Source: an uncultured Clostridia bacterium (lineage in GTDB: Bacteria; Bacillota; Clostridia; TANB77; CAG-508). From it: a DNA stretch of 9,751 bases. Position numbers and translations under genes: made by a program. The number at the start of each line of letters is the position of its first letter. Positions within the stretch are counted from its first letter, which is position 1. Below the pieces are notes generated by a model. The model had not been told where the DNA came from and searched no databases. It saw nothing but the letters and a program-made list of their open reading frames with translations. Positions 1 to 6,396 of this stretch are shown in pieces. The stretch is from NCBI GenBank assembly GCA_947623615.1, contig CANQHH010000036.1:1-9751 (forward strand). Reading direction: 5' to 3'.

Positions 1-372
1 GCCTTAAGGATTATGATAGATTTAGCCATGAATGGAAATGATAAATTTATATCTTTAAAAGATATAGCAACAAGACAGGGACTGTCAAATAAATATTTAG
101 AACAAATAATATCTATGTTAAATAAGGCTGGATTTTTAGAAGTGGCAAGAGGAAATAATGGCGGTTATAAACTAGCCAGAAAGCCAAACGAGTACATAGT
201 AGGAGATATATTAAGAGCAACTGAGGGAGATTTAACACCAATTTACTGTCTTATAGATGAAGGTGATTGTAAACAAAAAGAAAATTGTAAAACTCATTCA
301 TTTTGGAAAGGGTTAGACAATGTAATTACCGAATATGTAGATAGTAAAACATTAGAAGATTTCATAAAATAA
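1..372 (+). CDS. iscR: Rrf2-family Fe-S regulator IscR (5' end missing)
   Basis: Transcription factor that controls Fe-S cluster biogenesis genes according to whether it carries a [2Fe-2S] cluster. The reading frame is open to the first base, and codons 1-4 (ALRI) before the ATG at 13 match the family start (GRYAxxxMxD), so about nine codons lie outside the window and the ATG at 13 is internal. Visible are the winged helix-turn-helix (DIATRQGLSNKYLEQI), the wing (ARGNNGGYKLA) and the cluster ligands: Cys at 247-249, 268-270 and 286-288 with His at 295-297. The pattern C-x6-C-x5-C-x2-H resembles E. coli IscR C92/C98/C104/H107, so this is an IscR-type rather than a CymR-type member. It ends 81 bases before iscS. 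The promoter in that gap does not transcribe iscR, so iscR must use another one upstream. Confidence 0.93.
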   Translation, partial: ALRIMIDLAMNGNDKFISLKDIATRQGLSNKYLEQIISMLNKAGFLEVARGNNGGYKLARKPNEYIVGDILRATEGDLTPIYCLIDEGDCKQKENCKTHSFWKGLDNVITEYVDSKTLEDFIK

Positions 373-385
373 AAATGTTTATCAA

Positions 386-406
386 TTCCTATTGACTTAG
401 TAGGAA
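386..406. promoter_or_regulatory. Probable IscR operator 1
   Basis: A 21-bp dyad with perfect six-base arms, TTCCTA-N9-TAGGAA, centred at 396. The central nine bases (TTGACTTAG) contain the whole -35 hexamer (392-397) of the iscS promoter. Binding here would be expected to block RNA polymerase. The same dyad occurs again 34 bp downstream. Assignment to IscR is inferred from adjacency to iscR and from the autoregulatory habit of isc clusters, not from a recalled consensus. Confidence 0.72.
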
Positions 407-420
407 ATAAATGTTATAAT
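392..420 (+). promoter_or_regulatory. iscSU promoter (sigma-A, extended -10)
   Basis: TTGACT (392-397), a 17-bp spacer, and TATAAT (415-420) preceded by TG at 412-413, giving an extended -10. Five of six -35 bases and all -10 bases match consensus. Initiation is expected near 427, which falls inside the second dyad, and leaves a leader of about 27 nt before the iscS ATG at 454. This is strong evidence that iscSU can be transcribed separately from iscR. Confidence 0.85.
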
Positions 421-440
421 TCCTACTGAGTTAATAGGAA
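420..440. promoter_or_regulatory. Probable IscR operator 2
   Basis: Second copy of TTCCTA-N9-TAGGAA, centred at 430. Its core (CTGAGTTAA) matches operator 1 at six of nine positions. It starts on the last base of the -10 and covers the predicted start site, and its right arm touches the AAAGGAAA ribosome binding site (439-446) of iscS. A protein bound here would hinder promoter clearance. Confidence 0.72.
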
Positions 441-453
441 AGGAAATGAAAGT

Positions 454-1635
454 ATGGATATAGTATATTTAGATAATAGTGCAACAACGAAAACAGATGA
501 AGAAGTAGTAAAAGAGATGATACCATATATGTCAAAAAATTATGGGAATCCATCATCAATATATAAAATAGGAAGAGAAAATAGAAAAGCGGTAGAAGAT
601 GCACGAGATAAAGTAGCAAAGGTATTAAATTGTGAGAGTGGAGAGATTTATTTCACAAGTTGTGGTAGTGAAAGCGATAATACAGCAATTAAAGGAATAG
701 CTTATGGTTATAAAAATAAAGGAAATCATATAATTACATCAAAAATAGAGCATCCAGCAGTTTTAGAAACATGTAAACAACTTGAAAAAGAGGGATTCGA
801 AGTCACATATATATCAGTTGACGAAAATGGAATAGTAAATTTAGAAGAATTAGAAAAGTCAATAAAGCCAACAACAACGCTTATTACTATAATGTTTGCC
901 AATAATGAAATAGGAACAATACAACCTATAAAAGAAATTGGAGAGATTGCAAAAAAACATAATGTTTTATTCCATACAGATGCAGTGCAAGCAGTTGGAA
1001 ATATAAGAATAGATGTAAAAGATATGAATATAGATAGTCTTTCATTATCTGCACATAAATTTTATGGACCAAAAGGAGTAGGAGCGCTATATGTAAGAAA
1101 GGGCGTAAAATTTGATAAATTTTTAAATGGTGGACATCAAGAAAGAAATAAAAGAGCAGGAACAGAAAATGTAGCAGGAATAGTAGGATTAGGAAAAGCT
1201 ATTGAATTGGCATATATGGATTTAGAAAAGCATAATGAGAAAATAAAACAATTAAGAGATTATTATGTAGAGCAAGTAAAAGAAAGAATACCATATATAA
1301 AAATAAATGGAGATATGGAAAAAAGATTGCCAGGAAATAGTAACATTTCATTTAGATTTATCGAAGGAGAAGGATTATTATTAAATTTAGACTTAAAAGG
1401 AATTTGTGCATCTAGTGGTAGTGCATGTACATCTGGTTCACTTGATCCATCACATGTATTATTAGCAATAGGTTTACCACATGAAATTGCTCATGGTTCT
1501 TTAAGAATATCAATAGGAAAATATAACACAAAAGAGGAAATTGATTATGTAATAGATAATTTAGTAGAAATAGTAGGCAGATTAAGAGAAATGTCGCCAC
1601 TATGGGAAGAATTTTTAGAGGAGGAGAATAAATAA
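454..1635 (+). CDS. iscS: Cysteine desulfurase IscS
   Basis: PLP-dependent enzyme that removes sulfur from L-cysteine, giving alanine and an enzyme persulfide that is passed to IscU and other acceptors. At 393 aa it is of normal length for the class V aminotransferase-fold NifS/IscS group. Visible residues are H100 (IEHPAV) stacking on PLP, D176 and Q179 (HTDAVQAVG) contacting the cofactor, H201-K202 (SAHKFYG) with the Schiff-base lysine, and catalytic C325 in the loop SSGSACTSGSLDPSHVL. The short SGSAC loop fits the group I (IscS/NifS) type rather than SufS. The start at 454 has AGGA nine bases upstream, and the N-terminus MDIVYLDNSATTK fits the family. The stop codon shares its last base with the start of iscU (TAATG), so the two are probably translationally coupled, as expected for a donor-scaffold pair. 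Confidence 0.97.
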   Translation: MDIVYLDNSATTKTDEEVVKEMIPYMSKNYGNPSSIYKIGRENRKAVEDARDKVAKVLNCESGEIYFTSCGSESDNTAIKGIAYGYKNKGNHIITSKIEHPAVLETCKQLEKEGFEVTYISVDENGIVNLEELEKSIKPTTTLITIMFANNEIGTIQPIKEIGEIAKKHNVLFHTDAVQAVGNIRIDVKDMNIDSLSLSAHKFYGPKGVGALYVRKGVKFDKFLNGGHQERNKRAGTENVAGIVGLGKAIELAYMDLEKHNEKIKQLRDYYVEQVKERIPYIKINGDMEKRLPGNSNISFRFIEGEGLLLNLDLKGICASSGSACTSGSLDPSHVLLAIGLPHEIAHGSLRISIGKYNTKEEIDYVIDNLVEIVGRLREMSPLWEEFLEEENK

Positions 1636-2075
1636 TGGAATATTCAGAAAAAGTAATAGATCATTATACAAATCCACGAAATGTAGGAAAAATAGAGGAT
1701 GCATCAGGAGTAGGAGAAGTTGGTAATCCTGTTTGTGGAGATATAATGAAAATGTTTATAAAAGTAGAAAATAATATAATAGTAGATGTTAAATTCAAAA
1801 CATTTGGATGTGGTGCAGCTATTGCTACAAGTAGCATATCAACTGAAATGATAAAAGGTAAAACTTTAGAAGAAGCATTACAATTAAAAAATACAGATGT
1901 TGTTAACAAGTTAGGAGGATTACCTCCAGTAAAATTGCATTGCTCTGTTTTAGCAGAAGAGGCTATTCATGAGGCTATTGCTGATTACTATAGAAAAGAA
2001 GGAAAATTGACAGAAGAAGAAATAAGAGAAAAATGTAATTTAAAAGAACATCACTGCGATCATTGTTGTGAATAA
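1635..2075 (+). CDS. iscU: Fe-S cluster scaffold protein IscU/NifU-like
   Basis: Scaffold on which [2Fe-2S]/[4Fe-4S] clusters are assembled from sulfur delivered by IscS. At 146 aa it carries the NifU N-terminal domain with ligands C34 and D36 (NPVCGD), C59 (FGCGAAIATSS) and H102-C103 (KLHCSVLAEEA), equivalent to E. coli C37/D39/C63/H105/C106. Its start overlaps the iscS stop by one base, with GAGGAG at 1621-1626 as ribosome binding site. The C-terminus is longer than that of E. coli IscU (128 aa) and ends in a Cys/His-rich tail with C134, H139, H140, C141, H143, C144 and C145. There are no hscA, hscB or fdx genes here, and mnmA, which often follows iscU in Clostridia, is absent; a terminator follows instead. 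Confidence 0.95.
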   Translation: MEYSEKVIDHYTNPRNVGKIEDASGVGEVGNPVCGDIMKMFIKVENNIIVDVKFKTFGCGAAIATSSISTEMIKGKTLEEALQLKNTDVVNKLGGLPPVKLHCSVLAEEAIHEAIADYYRKEGKLTEEEIREKCNLKEHHCDHCCE

Positions 2076-2102
2076 TGAGCCAAAGCTGATAAATATAAAA
2101 TG

Positions 2103-2134
2103 CAGACTATTGCAAAAAGATAGCCTGTGTTTTT
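2103..2134 (+). terminator. Intrinsic terminator after iscU
   Basis: CAGACTAT (2103-2110) pairs with ATAGCCTG (2120-2127), giving eight base pairs with one A-C mismatch around a nine-base loop. A five-T run at 2130-2134 follows shortly after. It sits 28 bases after the iscU stop and would end the iscSU transcript. The mismatch makes it moderate in strength, so some read-through into the next gene is possible. Confidence 0.6.
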
Positions 2135-2164
2135 GTATAAATAGTATTAAGGGGAAAATAAGAG

Positions 2165-3448
2165 ATGAATAAAAACGTTAAAATAGATAATATAATGACT
2201 TCAATCCAGGGATATAAAAAGAATAATGAGCAGAAAATTAGGGATATAATTTATTTAGTTATATATGTAGGAATTATTTTTGTAGTTTTATTTTCAACTG
2301 CTAAAGCCATAAAAACGACTAATTTTTATAGAAGTGATTTAAAATTCAGATGGGATAATATTTTATCGTATGATGATAGATATTACATAAAAGAGATATA
2401 TACAAGTGATGATGATTATGATGGAATAAAAAATACAGTAGTAAAACATCCAATAATAAAGGTAATAGGACAAGCGTTTTCAGCAGTTGAAAATGCAATG
2501 TTTAAAAATATGAAGCCAACAGATCGTTATTTTCATATTGTAATTTTCCAATTAATAATAAATTTGATAGGTTTAGTATACTTGTATAAGATTTTACGAG
2601 AACATCTAGGATTAAGAAATATATTTTGTTTTTTCATAATGACACTTTATGAATTGGCAACAGTAACAATTCTTGGAACATTTGTATTAGAAACATTTAT
2701 AATAAGTTCTACATTACTTATTATGAGTTACTACTATCTTGCAAAACAAAAGAAAGTAATGTCAATTATCCTTGGAGTATTAACAACAGGACTAACAATA
2801 ACAAATTGTATACCATTTGCAATTATGGCGATTATATTATTGAAAAATAAAAAGGATATTTTAAAAGTTGGAATTCCATGTGTAGTAGGATTGGGAATTG
2901 TTTTCCTATTATTACCATATAAATCGTGGATTATTGGAAACTTTGCTCAATGTTTAAGTTCAAATAGTAGTACTTTTGTAATGGATACAGGTTTTGTAGA
3001 TGTATTAAAAATGATATTTTATAATATTATTGTTTCACCAATTTGCTTTATATCGCAAACAGTAGGGGTAAAAGATGGTTTGACCTATATGGACTTTAAT
3101 TTAAAAGCAAGTAAGATAGTTTCATTGTCAGTAATAATATTCTTTGCATTTATTGTATATAACGTAATAAAAAATATAAAAGATAGGAATATGATAGCAC
3201 TACTTGCAGTATTTATATATAATATGTTATTACATTGTGTTGCAAAATTTGGATTGTATGATGGAACAATATATGGTTTACATTTCTTATTTGCTGAACT
3301 TTTAATGTTTGCTTTTGGATTTAAAATTGAAAATAAAAAAGTAAGAACAATATTTATTGCATTTGCAGTGATATTCTTACTAGTTCAATTAAGATATAAT
3401 TTAAGGGGATTTTTAGAAATATTGTTAAAAATGCCAGAATGGAAGTAA
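2165..3448 (+). CDS. Polytopic membrane protein, possibly GT-C-like glycosyltransferase
   Basis: I do not recognise this 427-aa protein as a named family. It has a cytoplasmic-looking N-terminus of about 26 residues rich in Lys and Asn, and roughly eleven hydrophobic segments (about 27-46, 122-142, 152-170, 173-192, 199-226, 232-250, 283-300, 317-337, 342-361, 367-386, 393-410). Between segments 1 and 2 lies a large loop of about 75 residues rich in acidic and aromatic residues (RWDNILSYDDRYYI, TSDDDYDG), followed by KHP at 94-96. That plan, an acidic first outer loop followed by many helices, is typical of GT-C lipid-linked-sugar glycosyltransferases, but this is inference only. GGGG at 2151-2154 precedes the ATG by ten bases. 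No good promoter is visible, so transcription may come by read-through from iscSU. It converges on the surface-protein gene. Confidence 0.85.
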   Translation: MNKNVKIDNIMTSIQGYKKNNEQKIRDIIYLVIYVGIIFVVLFSTAKAIKTTNFYRSDLKFRWDNILSYDDRYYIKEIYTSDDDYDGIKNTVVKHPIIKVIGQAFSAVENAMFKNMKPTDRYFHIVIFQLIINLIGLVYLYKILREHLGLRNIFCFFIMTLYELATVTILGTFVLETFIISSTLLIMSYYYLAKQKKVMSIILGVLTTGLTITNCIPFAIMAIILLKNKKDILKVGIPCVVGLGIVFLLLPYKSWIIGNFAQCLSSNSSTFVMDTGFVDVLKMIFYNIIVSPICFISQTVGVKDGLTYMDFNLKASKIVSLSVIIFFAFIVYNVIKNIKDRNMIALLAVFIYNMLLHCVAKFGLYDGTIYGLHFLFAELLMFAFGFKIENKKVRTIFIAFAVIFLLVQLRYNLRGFLEILLKMPEWK

Positions 3449-3456
3449 ATATATAT

Positions 3457-3499
3457 AAAAATCAAAAGTTAACTAAAAATTAGTTAACTTTTGATTTTT
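3457..3499. terminator. Bidirectional terminator between convergent genes
   Basis: A perfect 19-bp inverted repeat (3457-3475 and 3481-3499) with a five-base loop. It begins with five A and ends with five T, so it works as stem plus T-tract on both strands. It follows the membrane-protein stop by nine bases on the + strand. On the - strand its right arm encodes the last codons of the surface protein, and the stop codon (3480-3482) lies at the loop junction. Confidence 0.88.
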
Positions 3500-5276
3500 G
3501 GTAGAAATATATTGAACATATAATATTTATAATAATTAAAAATAGAATAAAAGATTGATTAATTCCATTTCCAGTCTGTGGTATAGGCTCTGAACTTACA
3601 GTAGTATCATCATTGCTACTGTTTAAACTATTTCCTTTATCATTCAGATTGTAATTATGAGTGTTATTTGTATTATTGTTTGTATTATCGCCTGTATTAT
3701 TGCTTGTGTTATTATTTGTATTATCACCTGTATTATTACTTGAGTTATTATTTGTATTATCACCTGTATTATTACTTGAGTTATTATTTGTATTATCGCC
3801 TATATTATTACTTGAGTTATTGTCTGTATTGTTATCTGTGTTATTATTATTATTATTTTCTTCATTTTGATTTGGATCATCTGGGGTATCAGTATTAGTG
3901 TCAGGGTTATTTTCGACCTGTTCTTTATAAGTAAAGCTTCCTATGTAATTTGCCATTATACTTTCATCCCATATATTGTTGTTAGCTAGTCGAATACATT
4001 GATAATTATTATCTGTATTTAAATCTCCATATTTAGAAAGTCTTAAATACACATTATAATCAGTTTCTTCTAAAGAATCAGGGAGTGTAATATCAAGATT
4101 TATTTTTGATGTTTCCCTTGAATTCCATGTTGTTGCATCAATAGGAGTTTCTATTACCAAATTTGCAAAACCAACATTTTCAATATCAAAATTAAGATTT
4201 AATTTCTTGTTTTCTGTTTGATTTATATTAGAACTTCTTAAAACAAATCTATATCCTAAATGGTTTGTAATATATAAATAACCAGATTTACCTTTGTATA
4301 AAGGATCATCTCCATTATATGTTTCATCTTTCCACGAATTTATTACATCTTCATCATATTCATAATTTAAGTATGTTGTATGTGTACGAAAAGCCTCTTT
4401 TGACATGTATTCAGCAGTGTTAACTTTGTCATTTTCTTCACTTCCTCGAGTTGCAACTACTTCACCGCCAAATAATGTATGTCTAGCCTGATTTTCAAGC
4501 CATGATACTTCAATTTCTCTATTTTCATAAGTACCAAGATCGCTATGTGATCCTAAGTAACCGTCATCGAAAAGTCCAACTCGATATTCAGGTGTTCCTT
4601 TTACTGTAAAATTTTCATTTAATTTGGCTCTGTCAACATTCGCAAAATGAACATAATACTTTGGTTGTCTAACTCCTATTTTTATTTCTTCAGGAGTATT
4701 TTCTAACATTGTGTTAATACCTTTTGTGACATTTTCTGGAGTACAAATCTTGCTAGAATGCATTTCTCCCCATGGACCAAAAAAACCAAGTTCTACATAA
4801 GATATAGCATCTTTATTTTGGGTTAGTATAGGGCATATTTGCTTTATATGTGTTAAAATCATATCTAAAGAAGGTTCTAAATCTTCGTCTCCATCAAAAT
4901 TGTCATAAGCAAATCTTACTATAGCAGTTCCACCATTTGATTTAATCTTTTTTAAAATGGTATCAAACATATTTAGCATATCTTCTGATAGCTCTAAATC
5001 TTTATCTCCATTTACTTTTCCAGAAAAATCACCTATTCCTAAACGTAAATGAAGAAGGTTTCCTTCTAACCTATAATCTTTTGGTACTTCATTTCCAGAT
5101 ACTTTAAAGTTATAGCGAAGATGTGAGTAAAATCCTCTTTCAGGATTATCAAAGGTTTCTAAAGTTTCTGTATAATCAATTTCTTTTGTTGAAATTGCAT
5201 TACTATTTATACTTGTGCATAATAATATAGAAAATAAAAGTAGTAATGTGATAAATACATTTAATAATTTTTTCAT
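3480..5276 (-). CDS. Secreted DUF4874/DUF4832 protein with sortase-type wall anchor
   Basis: A 598-aa extracellular protein, probably glycan-related; substrate unknown. A signal peptide occupies residues 1-27 (MKKLLNVF start, hydrophobic core, cut after SNA). The DUF4874 part follows, with NPERGFY (44-50), LLHLRLGIGDF (74-84), VRFAYDN (120-126) and FFGPWGEMHSS (165-175), resembling a TIM-barrel glycoside-hydrolase fold with acidic residues near the aromatic strand ends. The DUF4832 part contains GLFDDGYLGSHSDLGTY (234-250). After about residue 455 comes an Asn/Thr/Asp-rich stalk with four 12-residue repeats (486-533), then IPQTGN (565-570), a hydrophobic segment (about 574-591) and a short tail with two lysines. 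I chose the ATG at 5276 because GGTGAT (5281-5286), complementary to the 16S 3' end, is well spaced for it. The GTG at 5285 and ATG at 5282 lie inside or too near that site. No sortase gene is in the window. Confidence 0.88.
   Translation of the reverse strand: MKKLLNVFITLLLLFSILLCTSINSNAISTKEIDYTETLETFDNPERGFYSHLRYNFKVSGNEVPKDYRLEGNLLHLRLGIGDFSGKVNGDKDLELSEDMLNMFDTILKKIKSNGGTAIVRFAYDNFDGDEDLEPSLDMILTHIKQICPILTQNKDAISYVELGFFGPWGEMHSSKICTPENVTKGINTMLENTPEEIKIGVRQPKYYVHFANVDRAKLNENFTVKGTPEYRVGLFDDGYLGSHSDLGTYENREIEVSWLENQARHTLFGGEVVATRGSEENDKVNTAEYMSKEAFRTHTTYLNYEYDEDVINSWKDETYNGDDPLYKGKSGYLYITNHLGYRFVLRSSNINQTENKKLNLNFDIENVGFANLVIETPIDATTWNSRETSKINLDITLPDSLEETDYNVYLRLSKYGDLNTDNNYQCIRLANNNIWDESIMANYIGSFTYKEQVENNPDTNTDTPDDPNQNEENNNNNNTDNNTDNNSSNNIGDNTNNNSSNNTGDNTNNNSSNNTGDNTNNNTSNNTGDNTNNNTNNTHNYNLNDKGNSLNSSNDDTTVSSEPIPQTGNGINQSFILFLIIINIICSIYFYQKSKVN
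3678..3821 (-). repeat. Four tandem 36-bp in-frame repeats in the surface-protein stalk
   Basis: Copies lie at 3678-3713, 3714-3749, 3750-3785 and 3786-3821 with no spacers. The two central copies are identical and the outer ones differ by a few bases. Each encodes 12 residues of the form NNSSNNTGDNTN, so a gain or loss of a copy keeps the frame. A five-copy AAT triplet run (3843-3857 on +, read as Asn) adjoins the array. Confidence 0.93.
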
Positions 5277-5280
5277 TTTC

Positions 5281-5286
5281 ATCACC
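5281..5286 (-). promoter_or_regulatory. Ribosome binding site fixing the surface-protein start
   Basis: GGTGAT on the - strand within the context TAAGGTGATG, complementary to the end of 16S rRNA. Four bases separate it from the ATG at 5276, the spacing expected for this downstream-shifted type of site. Two earlier in-frame candidates, GTG 5285 and ATG 5282, overlap the site itself. Confidence 0.65.
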
Positions 5287-5296
5287 TTAGTTTAAT

Positions 5297-5325
5297 ATTA
5301 TATCAGCAAACACATAGAATGTCAA
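5297..5325 (-). promoter_or_regulatory. Full-consensus sigma-A promoter of the surface-protein gene
   Basis: On the - strand, TTGACA (5320-5325), exactly 17 bp, then TATAAT (5297-5302); both hexamers match consensus at every base. Transcription is expected to start near 5290, leaving a leader of only about 14 nt before the ATG at 5276. That also argues against the GTG at 5285, which would have almost no leader. Confidence 0.88.
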
Positions 5326-5412
5326 TGCTTTCAGGGGTTTGCACATTTGTCGTTTTGTAAATTTTATTTTGAATTAATATTTTAAGTAGCAATAAGACAC
5401 ATATAAATATTC

Positions 5413-5441
5413 TTTACATTTTAAAGTATAAATGATAAAAT
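5413..5441 (+). promoter_or_regulatory. Promoter of the ATPase/cmk-plsC operon
   Basis: TTTACA (5413-5418), a 17-bp spacer and TAAAAT (5436-5441), preceded by TG at 5433-5434 (extended -10). Initiation near 5448 gives a leader of about 55 nt. The leader is very AT-rich and I see no riboswitch-like or attenuator structure in it. Between this promoter and the divergent one (5326-5412) I see no further recognisable element. Confidence 0.7.
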
Positions 5442-5491
5442 AAAAATGAAAAATAGTATGCGATGAGAGAATAATATATTAAAAATAATAT

Positions 5492-5497
5492 AGGAGG
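5492..5497 (+). promoter_or_regulatory. Ribosome binding site for the GTG start
   Basis: A perfect AGGAGG, five bases before GTG 5503. No in-frame ATG occurs before the Walker A motif, so this site decides the start. Confidence 0.85.
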
Positions 5498-5502
5498 GTA
5501 AA

Positions 5503-6384
5503 GTGGAGAGTGAATCGAACTTAGCTAAAACAAATAAAATAAGAGTTTGTGCATTTGTTGGACCATCTGGAACAGGTAAGAGTTATAGAGCCCAGATGGT
5601 TGCAAATGAAAATAATATAACATACATCATAGATGATGGGCTTTTAATAAATGGGAATAATGTTGTTGCAGGAAAATCTGCTAAAAAAGCACCAACTAAG
5701 ATAGAAACTGTTAAAAAAGCTATATTTGTGGATGAAGAAGAAAGAAACGAAATGAAAGAGGCTATAAAGAAATATGCACCAGATGCAATATTGATACTTG
5801 GAACATCTGATGATATGGTTGAAAAGATTGCACATAATCTAGGCTTAGAAAAACCAGAAAAAATAGTTTATATTAATCAGGTTGCAACAGAAACAGAAAT
5901 GGAAACTGCTAAAAGAATTAGAACTACACAAGGTAAGCATGTTATACCAGTTCCAACATTTGAAATTAAAAAAGATTTTTCAGGCTTTATTTTAGATCCT
6001 TTACAAATATTTAAGTTTAAAGGAAAAGGGACAGAACCATATATTTCAGAAAAATCAATTATAAGACCAACATTTAGCTATTTAGGAAATTTCACAATAT
6101 CTGACACTGTATTTAGGCAAATTGCAGAGTATGTTTCTAAAAGAACAGAAGGAATACATCGTTTATCTAAAACAAGAGTTGAAAGTAGAATAGGTGGAAC
6201 CAATATTTATATGGAAGTTTATGTGGTTTATGGATATAACATTGTAAATGTTTTAAGGGATTTTAAGCAAAAAGTAAAAAAGGAAGTTGAAAAATTAACC
6301 ACAATGAATGTTCAAGAAGTATCTGTAATGGCTAAGGGAATATATATGCCAGAAAAAGATAGTGAAATAACTAATAATAACTAG
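5503..6384 (+). CDS. P-loop ATPase fused to Asp23/Gls24-like domain
   Basis: A 293-aa cytoplasmic protein with no signal peptide or membrane segment. The N-terminal part is a nucleotide-binding domain with Walker A GPSGTGKS (20-27), followed by YIIDDGLLI (41-49) and AIFVDEEE (73-80), either of which could give the Walker B acid. A block at about 144-170 (GKHVIPVPTFEI..LDPLQIF) looks like a domain border. The C-terminal part (about 195-282) has the layout of Asp23/Gls24 (YloU-like) domains: FRQIAEYVSKRTEGI, then a strand pair MEVYVVYGYNI, a helix with a Lys/Val-rich face, and VQEVSVMAKGI. The start is GTG, fixed by AGGAGG (5492-5497) five bases upstream; the first ATG comes only after the P-loop. 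The stop overlaps the ribosome binding site of the next gene, so the two form an operon. Its biochemical role is unknown; the Asp23 part suggests a link to the envelope. Confidence 0.85.
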   Translation: MESESNLAKTNKIRVCAFVGPSGTGKSYRAQMVANENNITYIIDDGLLINGNNVVAGKSAKKAPTKIETVKKAIFVDEEERNEMKEAIKKYAPDAILILGTSDDMVEKIAHNLGLEKPEKIVYINQVATETEMETAKRIRTTQGKHVIPVPTFEIKKDFSGFILDPLQIFKFKGKGTEPYISEKSIIRPTFSYLGNFTISDTVFRQIAEYVSKRTEGIHRLSKTRVESRIGGTNIYMEVYVVYGYNIVNVLRDFKQKVKKEVEKLTTMNVQEVSVMAKGIYMPEKDSEITNNN

Positions 6385-6396
6385 GAGGTTATACAT

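Noticed and set aside
386..440. The two dyads as insertion-sequence ends or attachment sites
   Set aside because: Their placement over the -35 and start site of a promoter next to iscR is explained better as operators, and nothing mobile lies between them.
2136..2141. TATAAA as a -10 for the membrane-protein gene
   Set aside because: No -35-like hexamer lies at a workable distance; the position is taken by the iscU terminator.
3678..3821. Possible CRISPR array because the repeat unit is 36 bp
   Set aside because: Units are contiguous without spacers, in frame, and code for a regular peptide repeat.
3661..3898. Two overlapping + strand open frames rich in Leu/Tyr/Val opposite the stalk of the surface protein
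   Set aside because: They are the antisense of Asn-rich repeats, have no ribosome binding site, and the - strand frame has signal peptide, domains and anchor.
5277..5285. GTG 5285 or ATG 5282 as start of the surface protein
   Set aside because: Both overlap the GGTGAT ribosome binding site, and the predicted transcript would start only about five to eight bases upstream.
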